The notes under the pieces were generated by a model. The model had not been told where the DNA came from, made no database searches, and worked only from the letters and a program-made list of their open reading frames with translations. 64,000 bases of DNA from Zanthoxylum bungeanum (Eukaryota; Streptophyta; Magnoliopsida; Sapindales; Rutaceae), in the NCBI GenBank assembly GCA_019454045.1, contig SKCR01017983.1:62001-126000 (forward strand), written 5' to 3'. Positions 34,225-47,029 of the stretch are shown in pieces. Made by a program: the position numbers and the translations under genes. Position 1 is the stretch's first letter; every line of letters starts with the position of its first letter.

Positions 34225-36112
34225 TGATTAGTGGTAATTATATCACTATTTCCGACTCATTTAACTTAATATTTTGTATAGTTTCTTGAGTTTTGTGAAT
34301 ATTTTGATGTGTTTTGTGTTATTTTTTAGATAAATAAAGTTTCAGGACATTCTGGAGGTGATTTGGACCAAAACAGTGAAAATTAGACAAAAATGGCATT
34401 TTGGTAATTTGCCGCGTCGCGACGCCTTACATGCGTCGAACAGTGCTAACGTGCGCTGGGTCCACAAGTCAGAATCTGAGAAAAGTTTGACTTTACTAAC
34501 GTGCGCCGTGCCACATGTCACCATCATAGCCGATCTGCTAACATGCGACGTGCCACGTGTCATCATCATACAGTGCCGACAGTCACCATCGCCACATGTC
34601 ACTCCACCTGTCAGCCACATCATCATCCACATCACCAGTTGACCGAGTCAAAGTGCGACATCATCACCACATCATCATCAACCAATCACAGCGTGCCAAG
34701 TGTCGCAATTCTATGGTGCCGACAGTCCCTTTCGCCACGTGTGCCACGTCAGCATCAATTATTGACTCACTTATCCGAAATCGACACGTGGCGGATAAGA
34801 ATCTGAGCCGACTAATCAGAAGCCGCCCCGTGTCACAATAATTGAGATACCAACCACCTTGCCACGTGTCATCTTATCACCTTATCTAGAATTTGAGCCG
34901 ACGAACCAGAGCGTGCCACGTCAACAATCACTGGTGTCACGACGCTAGCTTGGCATCGCGACGCTGACCCCCTATCCGCACCTATAAATTCAGCTCGATT
35001 TCAGAATTCAAATCATGCCTTCGTTGACTTTTTTAAGGACTCTAAGGATTGCATCTTGTGTGTTTTAGTTTTCGTAATTTTAATTTAGCATTTTTACTTT
35101 TAGTATTTTTAATTATGCACTTTTACTTTTTGTAATAAAATTTTATTTACTTTTAATTACTTTATGTTTTGTAGTTAATTTACCGCTGGTCTTTATGTGA
35201 CAGATAATTACCGCCTATATGGCTGGTGTAATTGGACTAAATGGATTACCGCCTATATGGCTGGTTTTAAATGTTTAATATTATTAATTCTTGAGAAAGC
35301 AGAACATAAAATAATTTATATTTTATAATAAGTGAGATTCCTAGATAAGAAATATTAAATGTGGATCCTCTAACCCCATCATTTTATTTTATTCTAGGGA
35401 AGTGATGAAACACAATATTCACACTTAATAATTGATTTTCTTTTTATGGGTAATTCTTTAGTTTGTTTATTGAATCTTAAGTTTAATGCTTCTTGTTGTC
35501 TGATCACCAATAAGATTGATATGGTAAACTTAAAATGAACTAGACATAGGGATTTTAGGTTTCAGCCTTCGATTCAAGAACCCACAATTTTCCTTAAGGA
35601 TAAATAATCCTTTAATAGATTTTCTTACAGGATAGACATATACCTGTCGGGCGGGGCTAGCCTAAATTGGAACTTGATCTTAATGAATCCAGGTAATTTG
35701 GTTGGCATAGACATATGGTTCAATTGGGTCATACTGGGTATTTGCGTCTGACCATCGACATAGGCTTTTGCATATTTTCGTGTTCCAGGTTAGCAAACTG
35801 ATTTATTACACATAAATAAGAGAATCAATTCATCATTATATTAATATTGTGTGGAGTCACGACCCTAGATCTTTGAGTCTTTTCTTTTATTTTCCTTAGT
35901 ATTTTCTTTTGAGTATGTTTTTATTTTATTTATCAAATCCACATTCAACCAACAAAAACAATCATTCTCTTCTCCCTATAATTAGATACCTGTAAATAAA
36001 TAGTTTCAATAATTAATAACAACAGTAGGAATTAAGTCCTCGTGGGATCGATATTTTTATACTACTTGAACGATACGTGCGCTTGCGTTATACGTGGTGT
36101 TTACGCCGGTCA
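34225..36112 (+). mobile_element. Solo LTR, Athila-like gypsy, 1,888 bp
   Basis: The LTR runs from TGATTAGTGGTAA to TTACGCCGGTCA (ends TGA and TCA, inverted) and is flanked by CTACA duplications. Its last 165 bp match 46732-46893, where the same end is followed by a tRNA-Asp primer site; that links it to an Athila-type gypsy family. With no internal region and intact duplications, it formed by recombination between two LTRs. It carries a CpG-rich segment (34408-34970) with many CACGTG-like motifs and the palindrome GCGTCGCGACGC at 34414-34425. Confidence 0.9.
34480..34930 (+). promoter_or_regulatory. Cluster of G-box/ABRE-like motifs in the solo LTR
   Basis: Repeated variants of GTGCCACGTGTCA occur at about ten places, such as GTGCCACATGTCACC, GTGCCACGTGTCATC, CGCCACGTGTGCC, GACACGTGGCGG and TGCCACGTGTCATCT. 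CACGTG and ACGTGTC are known plant bZIP/bHLH binding cores. The cluster lies upstream of TATAAATTC (34983), a possible LTR TATA box. Confidence 0.55.
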
Positions 36113-36117
36113 CTACA
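36113..36117. repeat. Target-site duplication CTACA, right
   Basis: An exact copy of 34220-34224 directly after the LTR end GGTCA. Confidence 0.85.
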
Positions 36118-38115
36118 CATTCTAATAAATTTCTCTTTCGATAAAGGAATCATCCTTTACGAAAGATGAATACTATATATAAGAGACATATTAATTGTCA
36201 AATAGTTACACTAACTGTCACACAAATAGTCTTGATCTGTCTTTTATTAGATTATATCAAATGCACGACTAATGAGAGTATCTCACAAGTATCTTAGTTT
36301 TATATCAAGTATAATAATTTATATCAAATATAACAGAGACTACTCTCTCTGCTTTCACATAGAAAAAAAAGACTTTGGTAAACCTTTTACCTCACAAACA
36401 TCCTATTATTACCTTAATAATGATAATGTCGTTAGGATATGTAACACTATAAAGAAATTTGTACGCTCCCACTAACCCTAATATCAGATATATATTCTCT
36501 ATGCTTTGATAAAATAAGACAATCTGACTGATATCAAAATTAGAGAACATAAATTTCCAGAAACTCATATGAGTCTACAATAGGCTCTATAAACTAGTAT
36601 ATCAAACTGTAATTTTAGCAGAATACAAACTCCAGGGTCATTCCAGAACGGAATGCCACTTTGCACTCTTAGCTAAAATACACAGTTTAATATTAACATT
36701 AACCAACATATTTTTAATTGTTCAATTAGTTCGACTAGAGATAAGTTTCTCAGAATCTACAATATATTGTTGAGTATAACCTTTCTAAATGTCATACTAT
36801 AAAGGTCAAACCTTTAATAAGCTCACTTTTCTTTTACTGCAAAAACCATTTGCACATTTTATGAATGATTCATAACGAAACTCAATCAAGTTCAAAATTT
36901 GATCATAGTAAGTTATGAACAATCTTAGATCTATGGTTTAATGCTAACTTCTGAAATCGATATCAACTATCACTCCCACTATAAGTTATAGGATAAGTTT
37001 ATTCGATAAGAAAACCACAGAACCATTAAGTATCAAATACTTCGCAATGATTCTGACATCCTATTAGACTTATATGGAAGATGTCTAAGGGTAATTTCAT
37101 CTTATTAATTATGTATTTCCATTTGTAGTTTATCACTCTCATATTTGGCTTCAATAAGTCAAGTCCTTTCTACAATCGTCAACATTAGATGTTACACACC
37201 AAGTAATAAAATAATTTTATTACTCAGGTTCATAGAAAATATATTCTATCAAATAAAATATAATATTCTATTAAATAGAATAAATGATTAACTTTTACTT
37301 GTACCTCCGAGGCGCAAGTATTTTCAATTATATAACCATTATATAAAAGAAAGATTCAATACTCAAATTTTTCAAGATTCGATTTTTCTACCTATACATA
37401 TCATATATGTAACTGTAGAAACTAATGGAACCTTAATTAAAAGGATAAATTAGTGTTACTGAGGCATATCCCTAAGAGTATTGAAACTAATTCGGTAACA
37501 CTCAATATCAAACGAATCAAGTCGTATAAGATTCGATTCATCACACTAACCAATTCCATCATGATGAAATTGTAGAAGAATAATATTAAGTAAGAATCAT
37601 ATTTATTGAATAACCTTATAACTAATTGCCATAAATTCATATGTTTGATCATATCAAACATCTTTGAAAAATTCAAAGACTCACGATGAATTTAAAGATA
37701 AAGTTTTCAAAACTTCAGATTGAATATTTTTGAACAAGTCAAAATGTTTTATCCGTGTTTCATCAGAAATATACAACTAAGTCATGACAACTCATTGACT
37801 AAGTTAAGAAGTAAATAAAACTACCGTAAGAAATTTACAATTCATTGAACTACATAAGGATATGTTGCGTGATCTCGTATTAGACCATCTTTTACCATAA
37901 GGAATAAACATCTAATGCTCAAGTGATAAAATCTCATAAAACATTGTTCTAAGTTATTTATTTGACCGAATATTTTTCTTAATATTTATCTCTAGGTCAA
38001 TGACACTACTATTCGTATTAAGATATGAAACAATTGTGTATTAAGAACAAGTAACTATCCAATAGTCACAAGTTCTGATATCAAATATCAAAACAATCAT
38101 TAAAAATATTTTAAA

Positions 38116-40165
38116 TGTAACACCCCAGTAATTTCGATGACTATTATGTTGTAGATGGCATAGCACATAATATAAATTATGTTCAGGTGTGTATGTGCTT
38201 ATGAAATTACTTTGCAGACATTCGATAAATTCGTTGTAGTTCCGATACAAAATTTATCATATGTACCACTCCAAATAGCCCTTGGTGTTTGGACCATAAC
38301 CTTCTCATACGACCTTAGATTTTTATGAACTTTATATCGTCAAAAATCTAAGACCGAGACCTACAACTTTTGTGTTAGATACTTTCCAAAAATGAATCAG
38401 AAGAAGGTTACAAATCATGATTTTCATGGCTGCTACATAAAATTCAGGAGAGAGCTAGAATTGGGTGATGTGGCACCATCATAGCCACTAATTCCAAATA
38501 AAAAAAAATAGCCTATGTATTATATATAGTCAAGACTATTAATCATCTTCTTTCTCTCCTTGAAGTCACGAAATTGGTCCAAAAAATAATCAGAAATTTC
38601 TTCTTTTTTCATGCCAAATGGGGAAGGAAAATTAATGATTTCAAGTTCTCTTCATGCAAGTAAGCTTTTTTTTCTTCTTCCTTCCTCTAATCATTTGTTT
38701 ATGGTATGAATCTTGTTCCCCTAAATTCGAACTAGAATAACCCTAGAAATTTATTTTTACATTTTAGCTTTAATAGTATTGCTAGCATACATATTTAAAC
38801 AATTCATGATAGTGTGAGCATGCATTAAGCTTCTTTTTATAAATGCCCAATTTTTCCCCAAGGTTGAGGGGCTGGCTGAAACTGTTATGATCTTAAGGGG
38901 AAGTGTTTATGTTGCTTTGATGAAAATTAATGATGAAGTATGGTTAGAATGATGTTTGATATGAGTTTATTTTGGTTCAAGTCATATTAAATTATGAAAT
39001 TAAGTATATTTTATAGGTTATTAAGAGTGCTTATAATACTGAATTTTTTTGAGGGTCATTGGATTGGAATAATTAAATGAGAAGGTGAAATAAGAAAGTT
39101 AAGTAAAGGTATTGGGTTAGGATGCTTTCCAGACCGGTTGTAAAGATTTGCTTGTAAGTCACGTTTGTGATGTGTGATAGATGAAGCGTAAATTTCTAAA
39201 TAACCTAGACAAATAAGGTAGTAACATATCTAAAATTTAGAATCGTTGGACTTAAGATGCGACCGGACCAAAATTTTGAATTCGGGCTATCTGCTGCCCA
39301 TGTGCCCCGTTTTTCCAGTTGCGCAGTCCCTGAACTTCAGTCTATAACTTGAGTTCTAGGAATCAGAATCACGATCTATAAAATTCGACATAAAATAAAC
39401 ACATAATCGAGTATTATATTAAAATTTCAGCCCCAAATTCAATTCCGATAAGCGTATCGAATTTTCGAAATCAATGTTAGTGCACTGAAATTTTCTGCAA
39501 AGATGGAAGAATATGGAGTTTTACGTAGTAGCTTGTGAGATCCTCGAATGAGTATAGTAAGAATTGTTAGACCACCCTAAAATATTAGTAACACAGTAAA
39601 GATGAGTTATCATGAATAGCGAATAAAATTTCCTAAGTAAGGATATAATTCACAACCTTGGTACTAACGAATTTTGCTAATTTTAGATTATCACCAGGAG
39701 ATGCGGTTCCGCCATCGTCGCAAGGTGTCACCAGCAAGTTTCGAATCAGGGAGTGAACTTTTCTTTTAAAATTTATATTTACTTATTTGATGTTGAAATG
39801 AGACTTACTTTTAAGCGCATATGGCATTAGCTAAGTTTATTTCAGTTACATTATGAATGAAAATATTTTAGAAAGTTTTGACTGTAAAAGAATGATTTTA
39901 TTGATTTTTGGAGGCATGTGGGAAAAACCCACCTCAGATGTGACTTATGGAATTGACGGTTATTGGAATTGACGGATTCAGAACATTTGCACATGTAAAG
40001 CAGGACTAGGGGGACGGCGATACGTAACGCCCATAGATCCTAGATTTCAGGGCTAGAGGGATGGCGAGACGTAACACCCCTAGACCCTAGATTCAGGACA
40101 TGACGGTGGCATGCATTGGGGGATGGCGATACCTAACACCCCAATGGCATGTATTTGCATACCTG
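38116..40165 (+). mobile_element. Gypsy LTR G3, truncated at its 3' side
   Basis: Starts TGTAACACCCCAGTAATTTC at 38116, as expected for this LTR type. It shares its second half with the G1 LTR: GGGxAAAACCCACCTCAG, CTTATGGAATTGACGG, then three hairpin repeats. Its last part is missing because Tat-like copy 3 begins at 40166. It is a different copy from G1; the first halves are strongly diverged. Confidence 0.75.
40002..40150 (+). repeat. Three hairpins with a common loop in gypsy LTR G3
   Basis: Hairpins at 40002-40041, 40049-40088 and 40111-40150, each 40 nt. Loops are variants of GACGGCGATACGTAACG. Inner arms: CTAGGG with CCATAG (imperfect), CTAGAGGG with CCCCTAG, and ATTGGGG with CCCCAAT. 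Outer arms after a one-base bulge: AGGA/TCCT, AGGG/CCCT and ATGC/GCAT. Compare with 21338-21510. Confidence 0.8.
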
Positions 40166-42852
40166 TGTGGGACACAGAAATTGGGCGACGCATACTGTTC
40201 TGGCTCGCGGCCGGTTGGGAGTACGGAGTAGCCCGCGGGGGACTAAACCGGAGAATAATGGAGTCGCCACCCAGTGTGAACCGGGATAAAGATTTAAGGC
40301 CGCACTCACACCTCGCAAGGGAAGACCTCAAACCGTTGGGTTCGGAATGGTCCCTTACTTATGCCACTTGTAATAAAATGATTTGTGCAATATCTTAACC
40401 GAATCTACGCAACATGCTCAAGAACAACCTATGTCTAGTCCGCATTCATCAAAATAAATCTTATGACTGAGTTCGCATGCTTTAAAAAATAGGTCATTAT
40501 AACGGTAATCATATAGCACCACGTCAAATCATCAAATCGCAAAGAACAAATAAATAATTATTTCAACATAAACGTAAACTAAATTACTAATACGAAATTA
40601 AAGAACTAAATCATGCATAAATAAATAACATTCTAACGGCTAAATAATGCTTAAATAAATAATCTACTAACTACATCATGCTCAAATACAAGTTTGGATG
40701 AAACGAAATACATGTCTCTCAAGTGGTACGTGGCGTTGTATCCCGTGTACAAACCGCACTACCGTCCATTCGGATTCGGGTACGGAATTTACGTCCGGGT
40801 TTCCATCCGATATACCACAAGAGGGGACACATATTCCGCTCATCCAAAATTCACACCATGCCTCAATAAACGACTCTCATGCGATAATATATTAAAATAA
40901 ATAAAAATAAACGAAAGATAATAAATAAAAAGGGTGCCCTCAGGTCTAACCTCTTTTGCGTCTCACGAAAGCGCGTTACACGGCCGTCGGAAGGGTTGAT
41001 GTTCCACAACTTTTCTGGTTCACTAATCATCGTTTTTCTTCGCTGTTTTGCTGTTTGAGCTGTTGTTTTCACTCCGTTTCGCTGCTGTTTTTGTTTTATT
41101 TTCTGGTCACTATTTTTTGGTAATTTAGGGGACTGTTTTGGCGTGTTTGGAGGGGTAATGGGCTGCTATTTTATGCGGTTTTAAGGCTAAGGACTAGGCA
41201 GTTTGTTGTGCACTTTCGGGGTGTTTTCTGGACAGTTTGAAGGGATATTTATGCGGTAATTTTCTGGCAGGGCAGTGAGCTATGTCTCGGCAGTTTGAAG
41301 GGCTGAACATGGAGCAGTTTAAAGGTGCAAATTAGTGCAGTTTGCATTGGGGCAGTGGCTGTGCGTGAGTGGATTTTAGGTGGCTAAGCGTGAGTTGTTG
41401 ATGTAGCTTATGGCTTGCGTGAGATGCTTCTAGACTGAGTGAGGACGTGATGGGCCAGGTGCGTGTGTGGAGGGATGGCATGAAGGAGAGTAAAGGGTTT
41501 GCTTAGGTTGAGAGGCGTTAAAGTGAAGGTTAGTGGAGGCTGGTGATTTTGTAGTTTAGGGCGCGAGCGTTAGCTGAGTGCGTGAGCATTTGCTGAGTGG
41601 AGGGTAGTGATGTGTAAAGGCATAGGGTGTGAGTGGAGCAGGCTATGGACGTGAGGGTGTGAGTGGAACAGGCTTAGGACGTGGCTGTATGGTTTGTTTA
41701 CGTGAAAGATGGGAGCCAGACGTGAATGGCGAGAAGATAGAGTGGCGTTGAGGGCTGCTAGGGTTTTGTTGTTTACGTGTAGTGCATGATTGTTGCATGA
41801 GGGAGAGCAGTCTGTGATGGTCTGTGCCAGTGTGAGTGTTCAGGGTCTGAAACTGAATACTGAGGTATTTGTGGCCTGTGTTTTAGGTTTTATTTTTGTT
41901 TGAGTGTGCCTAGTTTGTTGATGGTGTAGAGTGGAGAGGAGGGAGAAGAGAGGGCTGATGATAGTTGTCATTGCTGGCTCTGTGATTGTTGAGTTAGTGA
42001 GGGTCAAGGCCGTGAACTGGAGTCATTAGGGTTTATTCGTTTTTCCTTGGTGAAGTTCCGTGTGGATGTGGGGAGTTCACTGCCGTGAGTCGGGTTGAAA
42101 GAAGGTTAGGGTAGAAGGAGGCTATCGTTCACATGTAAGGGGTGCTGGCAGTAGGGTTTCCGAGAGGATTATAGTGAGAGAGGAGACAGAGCTGCGTCTG
42201 TGCCGTGAGTGGGTTGTTAGGGTTTTCTTGTTTGGCCGTGATGGAGAGAGGCTAGAGAGAGGTTCTTTAGGGTTTATTTTTTTGTTGTGCCGTGAGTGGT
42301 GAGGATGAGAGGAACCTCCTTAGGGTTGGTTATTTTATTCTTTTATAGATAGAGGGTAGGGTTAGGGTTTGCATGGCTTTTGGAAAAGGAAAGAAATCAT
42401 GTAATTTAATTTGTGTTTAATTTTAATTATTTAAGGCAAGAAATTATTTAAATTTGGTGAATGAATCATTTAATTGGATTTTAATTTGGAAATGATTTAT
42501 TTAATTTGGTATTAGGTTTAATTTAATTTGATTTAATTAGCTTTAATTTAATTTGTGACATGTATTTTAAATGTTTTAATTATTTAATTTGTGGGATGTG
42601 TTTTAATAGGTTTTAATTTGTGTTTAATTTCAATTTAATTGGTTTTAATTTGTGACTTGTATTTTAAATGTTTTAATTATTTTGGATTGAGCTTGGTGTG
42701 TTTTAAAACAGAGGTCCAACAAGCGAACCCGAAGCGAAACAAGCGAGTTAAATCCGTCCAAATGCTAATTTCCAACTTTCCCCTTCCGACATCCATTTCC
42801 CGTGGCTTTCACAATCAAAGAGAGACTTACATGCAAAAATGCAGTGCCTACA
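40166..42852 (-). mobile_element. 3' LTR of Tat-like copy 3
   Basis: A 2,687-bp LTR between TGTGGG and CCTACA, about 400 bp longer than copies 1 and 2 because of extra sequence in the GTGAG-rich middle (41400-42330). The TATA block is at 40706-40825, where the antisense frame is open for 68 codons. The polypurine tract is mirrored at 42853 (GTCGCCCCCACTTTGATG). It is inserted 16 bp after the third hairpin of the gypsy LTR. Confidence 0.87.
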
Positions 42853-43039
42853 GTCGCCCCCACTTTGATGGGACTTGTGCAGTGTGTGACAATGACAATC
42901 CTATCAAAGTACGTGCAATGCATTTTTACTTACCTGGCTCGCCAGCTGCCAGCTGCCACCTGACTTGCCTGCTGCTTCGAACTGAGTTGATATGGTGGTG
43001 AGGTGCCTCGACCCCTGGGCTTTGTTCCCGAACCACCGA

Positions 43040-43740
43040 ATATGAACTGTGTTGATGATGTAGTGGGCCCTCGACCCTGGGACGCATCCCGGAACTGCAA
43101 CCGACAACAGGGGCACCTCGACCCAATACCACTGAAACAATGTGGGCCTCGCCCTCAAACTGATGATGTAGTGGGCCCTCGATCTTGGGACGCATCCCGG
43201 AACTACAACCGACAAATGGGGCACCTCGACCCTAGGTACCTCGACCCAACACCGCTGACAATAGGGACCTCGCCCTCAATATGATGATGTAGTGGGCACC
43301 TCGACCCTAGGACGCATCCCGGAACTACAACCGACAACTGGGGCACCTCGACCCTAGGCACCTCGACCCAACACCGCTGAAAATAGGGACCTCGCCCTCA
43401 ATATGATGATGTAGTGGACACCTCGACCCTGGGACACATCCCGAAACTACAACCGATAACGGGGGCACCTCGACCCAATACCGCTGACAATAGGACCTCG
43501 CCCTCAATATGATGATGTAGTGGGCACCTCGACCCTGGGACGCATCCCGGAACTACAACCGACAACGGGGGCACCTCGACCCAACACCGCTGACAATAGG
43601 GACCTCGCCCTCACTATGATGATGTAGTGGGCACCTCGACCCTGGGACGTATCCCAGAACTACAAACGACAACGGGGGCACCTTGACCCTGGGACGCATC
43701 CCAATACCGCTGACAATATGGACCTTGCCCTCAAACTGAT
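43040..43740 (-). repeat. 107/121-bp tandem repeat
   Basis: The marker GATGATGTAGTGGGC or a close variant recurs at 43054, 43162, 43283, 43405, 43511, 43618 and 43738, with steps of 108, 121, 122, 106, 107 and 120 bp. The longer units contain an extra CCTAGGxACCTCGACCC. No equivalent exists in copies 1 or 2. Confidence 0.92.
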
Positions 43741-45150
43741 GATGACGTGGGCCTCGCCCCCAAAACTGATATTGATGTGGGCCTCGCCCTTAACTAATAC
43801 TGATGTGGGTCTCGCCCTCAACTGATACTGATGTGGGCCTCGCCCTAAAACTGATACTGATGTGGGCCTCACCCCAAAACTGATACTGATGTGGGCCTCG
43901 CCCCAGAATTGAGACTGATATGGGCCTCGCCCCTATATTGATACTGATATGGGCCTCACCCCCATGCTGATACTGATGCTAATATGGGCCTCGTCCTCAG
44001 AGTGCCATACCCTGCAAGACCGATTCTGATGCTAATGTGGGCCTCGCCCCCAGAGTGCCATACCCGGCAAGACTGATACTGATAATGTGATGGTTCATTT
44101 TCAAATTGTGCTGTATGAGATGGTCCATTCCCGAACCGTTACTGTGAGGTGGTCCATTCATGAACCATTACTGTGGTGTGGTCCATTTCTGAACCGTTAC
44201 TGTGATGTGGTCCATTCCTGAACTGTTACTGTGATGTGGTCTATTCCCGAACCACGTTCCATTCTCGGAGTGCCATTCTCGGCTTGTTCATTCCCCAACT
44301 GTGCTCCATTCTCGGAGTGCCATTCTCGGCTTGTTCATTCTCGAACTGTGCTCCATTCTTGGAGTACCATTCTCGGCTTGTTCATTCCCGAACTGTGCTC
44401 CATTCTCGGAGTGCCGTACCTGGCAGAATTGATCTAATGTTTCCATACCTTGAGTGCCATACCTAGCAGAACTGATCTGATATCTCCATACCCGGAGTGC
44501 TGTACCTGGCAGAGCTGATCTAATATCTCCATACCCGAAGTGCCGTACCTTGCAGAACTGATCTGATGTCTCCATACCCGTAGTGCTACTGTAATATCTC
44601 CATTCCCGGAGTGCCGTACCTGGTAAAACTGATATGATATCTCTATATCCAGAGTGTCGTACCTGGCAGAACTGATACTGAACCAATGTGGGCCTCGCCC
44701 CTAGAATGCCATACCCGGCAAAACTGATGCTGATAATAATGCGGGCCTTGCCCTATGATTCATTCCTGGATTCATTCCAAAACTCTAACAGTGTGGGCCT
44801 CGGCCCTAGGATTCATTCTCGGATTCTTTCCAAATTTTGACGACGTGGGCCTCGGCCCTCTGATTCATTCCCTAGGTTCATTCCAAATTCTGACAACGTG
44901 GGCCTCGTCCCTAAGATTCATTCTCGATGTTGCTGACAATATGGGCCTCGACCCTGTGATTCATTCCCGGATTCATTCCAAAACTCTGCTGATGTGGGCC
45001 TCGACCCCGGGGCTCATCTCCAAACTGAAACTGATATGGGCCTCAACCTTGGGACTCATCCCCAAACTGAAACTGATATGGGCCTCAACCCTGGGATTCA
45101 TCCCCAAAACTGAAACTGGTATGGGCTTCAACCCTGGGACTCATCCCCAA
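43740..45150 (-). repeat. GTGGGCCTCGCCC and CCATTCTCGGAGTGCC arrays
   Basis: Units of about 29 bp (ACTGATACTGATGTGGGCC, then TCGCCC) lie at 43740-44090. They are followed by CATTCTCGGAGTGCCATTC units at 44090-44660, then irregular GGGCCTCGxCCC units to 45150. These are the copy 3 versions of the arrays at 1110-2725. Confidence 0.85.
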
Positions 45151-46510
45151 AACTACTACTCATATGTTGCTGATTCTGGTTGGCTTGTCTTTGCCGATTT
45201 CTCCTTTTCTTCTTTGAAACCTGTGAATACAAAACAAAACAAACACAAAAAAAGAATGCAAAATATGTTACGTGTATGCATGCATGCATGAATGAATTTC
45301 CTATTCCGCTGGGTTAGGTCTTCCGTCAGTTCTCCAAGTGATTGCTCAGTTTTCTCTCTGCTCTCATGGCTCAATTTCTCGTTATTCTTCTTATTCACGG
45401 GGTGGTAGACTGGTCGCTCCCAGTCTTAATTTAGCTTTCTGTTCTCCGCTGTTTGCACTTGGTCAAGATGAACCACATGGTGGGGCCTTCCATATCATCA
45501 TACTATATCACATGCTATGAAATAGTCCCAATAGTTATACATATTATCGTCCTCAAGGAATGCCCAGTAATGAAACCAGAGAACATTCAAAACACTCAAT
45601 GCAACTCAAATCTGAGTTTTTGAATAAATGATCTATGCCAGACTCAAAGTGTGTGTGTGCAAAAGTTCTTTCACAGCTTGATCCTTAAGCAAGCCAACTC
45701 AATGATTTCGTTTCAAAAATCGGGATCGGTGGGTCAAACCAACCTAGATGTCTCAATTATGTTCTGCAATTGCTTTTTCGTGCTCAATGTGGTATGGTTT
45801 TATCTTTCTTTGTTGTCTCTCTCTTTTTTTCTTTTCATTTTGGACTTCATTTTTTTCTTTTTTTCTTTTCTTTTTCTTTCCTTTTTTTTTCAACGCACCT
45901 ACCCTTTAAGGTAGCATTTCTCCTCATGGTGGTCCTAATACTCGCCCATGGGTAGTTTCACGCTTATCGGTTGTAGGTGGTTCAATTTTTTTCTTTAGAG
46001 ACATTTCTTTTATTTTCAACCATACCACACATCATAACACAAGCAAGTAGGATAGACATCTAAGCAAACGGTCATTCTTCGACTAGTCACTTTGCTAACT
46101 ACTCAGGTTTTCACCGCTGAGAACCTATAGTGAAGTGCTTACGAGTCTAACATAGATCAACAATTCAAAGCATCAGATAAAAGCACATCAAGAGTTTATC
46201 GTTTCTAAGATTTCATCCTAAAGCAAACGATTTCATCATCGGACTTATGTCTAACTATCAAGGACTAAGAACAAACAAATTTTTTTTTCTTTTTTTCTTT
46301 TTCTTTTCTCTCTTTTTTTTGAAGGCCCCCCCAATGGTTTTTCTATCCTTGCCGCAAGGTTTTCAGTTTCGTGGTTTCCTTTTCCCTCATTTCCATGTTT
46401 GCTAAACTCTTCTTGACAAGCCTTTTTTCTTCTCTAACCCGACGGATATCTATGATGGCTTTTAAGACACAGGGTTATCATGATGCGTGTATGCATGAGA
46501 TGCATGAGAT

Positions 46511-46893
46511 ACGTCCAATGTATGTCATATATAAGCTCATTTAAAATTTTTTACACTAGTTGGCCCATTATCATTTTAAAGTATTCAATCATACTATTGC
46601 GCGGTGCAAACTTGTCCCGGTTGAAAAGGCCCAACAGGTTTACACTTTGCGATATCATGGCTAAACAACTTCAAATGATTAGAGGCCCAAACATAAAATG
46701 GCCCATCGACATTTTAGAAGCTTTTGGCCCAACAAAAACAATCATTCTCTTCTCCCTATAATTAGATACCTGTAAATAAATAGTATCAATAATTAATAAC
46801 AACAGTAGGAATTAAGTCCTCGTGGGATCGATATTTTTATACTACTTGAACGATATGTGCGCTTACGTTATACGTGTGTGTTTACGCCGGTCA
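46511..46893 (+). mobile_element. End of an Athila-like 5' LTR
   Basis: 46732-46893 is nearly identical to the last 165 bp of the solo LTR (CAATCATTCTCTTCTCCC through TTTACGCCGGTCA). The 46511-46731 part, with several GGCCCAA motifs, has no counterpart in the solo LTR and may be foreign or a diverged U3. The rest of this LTR is missing. Confidence 0.75.
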
Positions 46894-46899
46894 AGTTTT

Positions 46900-46917
46900 T
46901 GGCGTCGTTGCCGGGGA
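46900..46917 (+). promoter_or_regulatory. Primer binding site, tRNA-Asp type
   Basis: TGGCGTCGTTGCCGGGGA is complementary, with one mismatch, to the 3' end of tRNA-Asp, the usual primer of Athila and related gypsy elements. It starts six bases after the LTR end. Confidence 0.85.
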
Positions 46918-47029
46918 CTCATTTTTCTTGAGTTATTAATTTTTAAGCTATCTAATTTACTTGTATCTAATTTTCTTTATTTTTATCTTTAATTTTTATT
47001 TCTTTCTTTTCTTTTCAGGTGATTGAAAA

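Larger units (their letters stand above)
33526..38115 (-). pseudogene. Heavily decayed copia internal region (split by a solo LTR)
   Basis: Minus-strand copia debris upstream of the LTR at 32986-33525, in two pieces (33526-34219 and 36118-38115) around the solo LTR. The clearest match is the integrase segment at 37437-37676, where ESLNFSKMF and ELVSVMNRILYDLIRLILS align with the copia pattern that normally reads NGVSERRNRTLLDMVRxMLS. Elsewhere only scattered words remain. It is much older than the copia at 6867. A 13-bp stem with one bulge (36135-36165) lies next to the right insertion site. Confidence 0.6.
42853..46510 (-). mobile_element. Tat-like copy 3, internal 3' region
   Basis: Minus-strand internal region with the same order as copies 1 and 2: tandem repeats, conserved block (45160-45520), T/C tract (45800-45895), leader-like stretch and a second T/C tract (46277-46322). 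Homology ends near 46510. The 5' LTR and any gag-pol are absent. Junction sequence at 44100-44660 has GTGCCATTCTCGG and GTGCCGTACCTGG units, related to the 77-bp repeat of copy 1. Confidence 0.75.

Noticed and set aside
34342..34841. Overlapping 94-101-codon ORFs on both strands
   Set aside because: Result of GC-rich CACGTGTCA-type repeats within a solo LTR; His/Ser-rich and no domain.
24618..42852. The two minus-strand Tat-like LTRs as the 5' and 3' LTRs of one element
   Set aside because: Both have the internal side on the right with their own polypurine tract, so both are 3' LTRs of separate copies.
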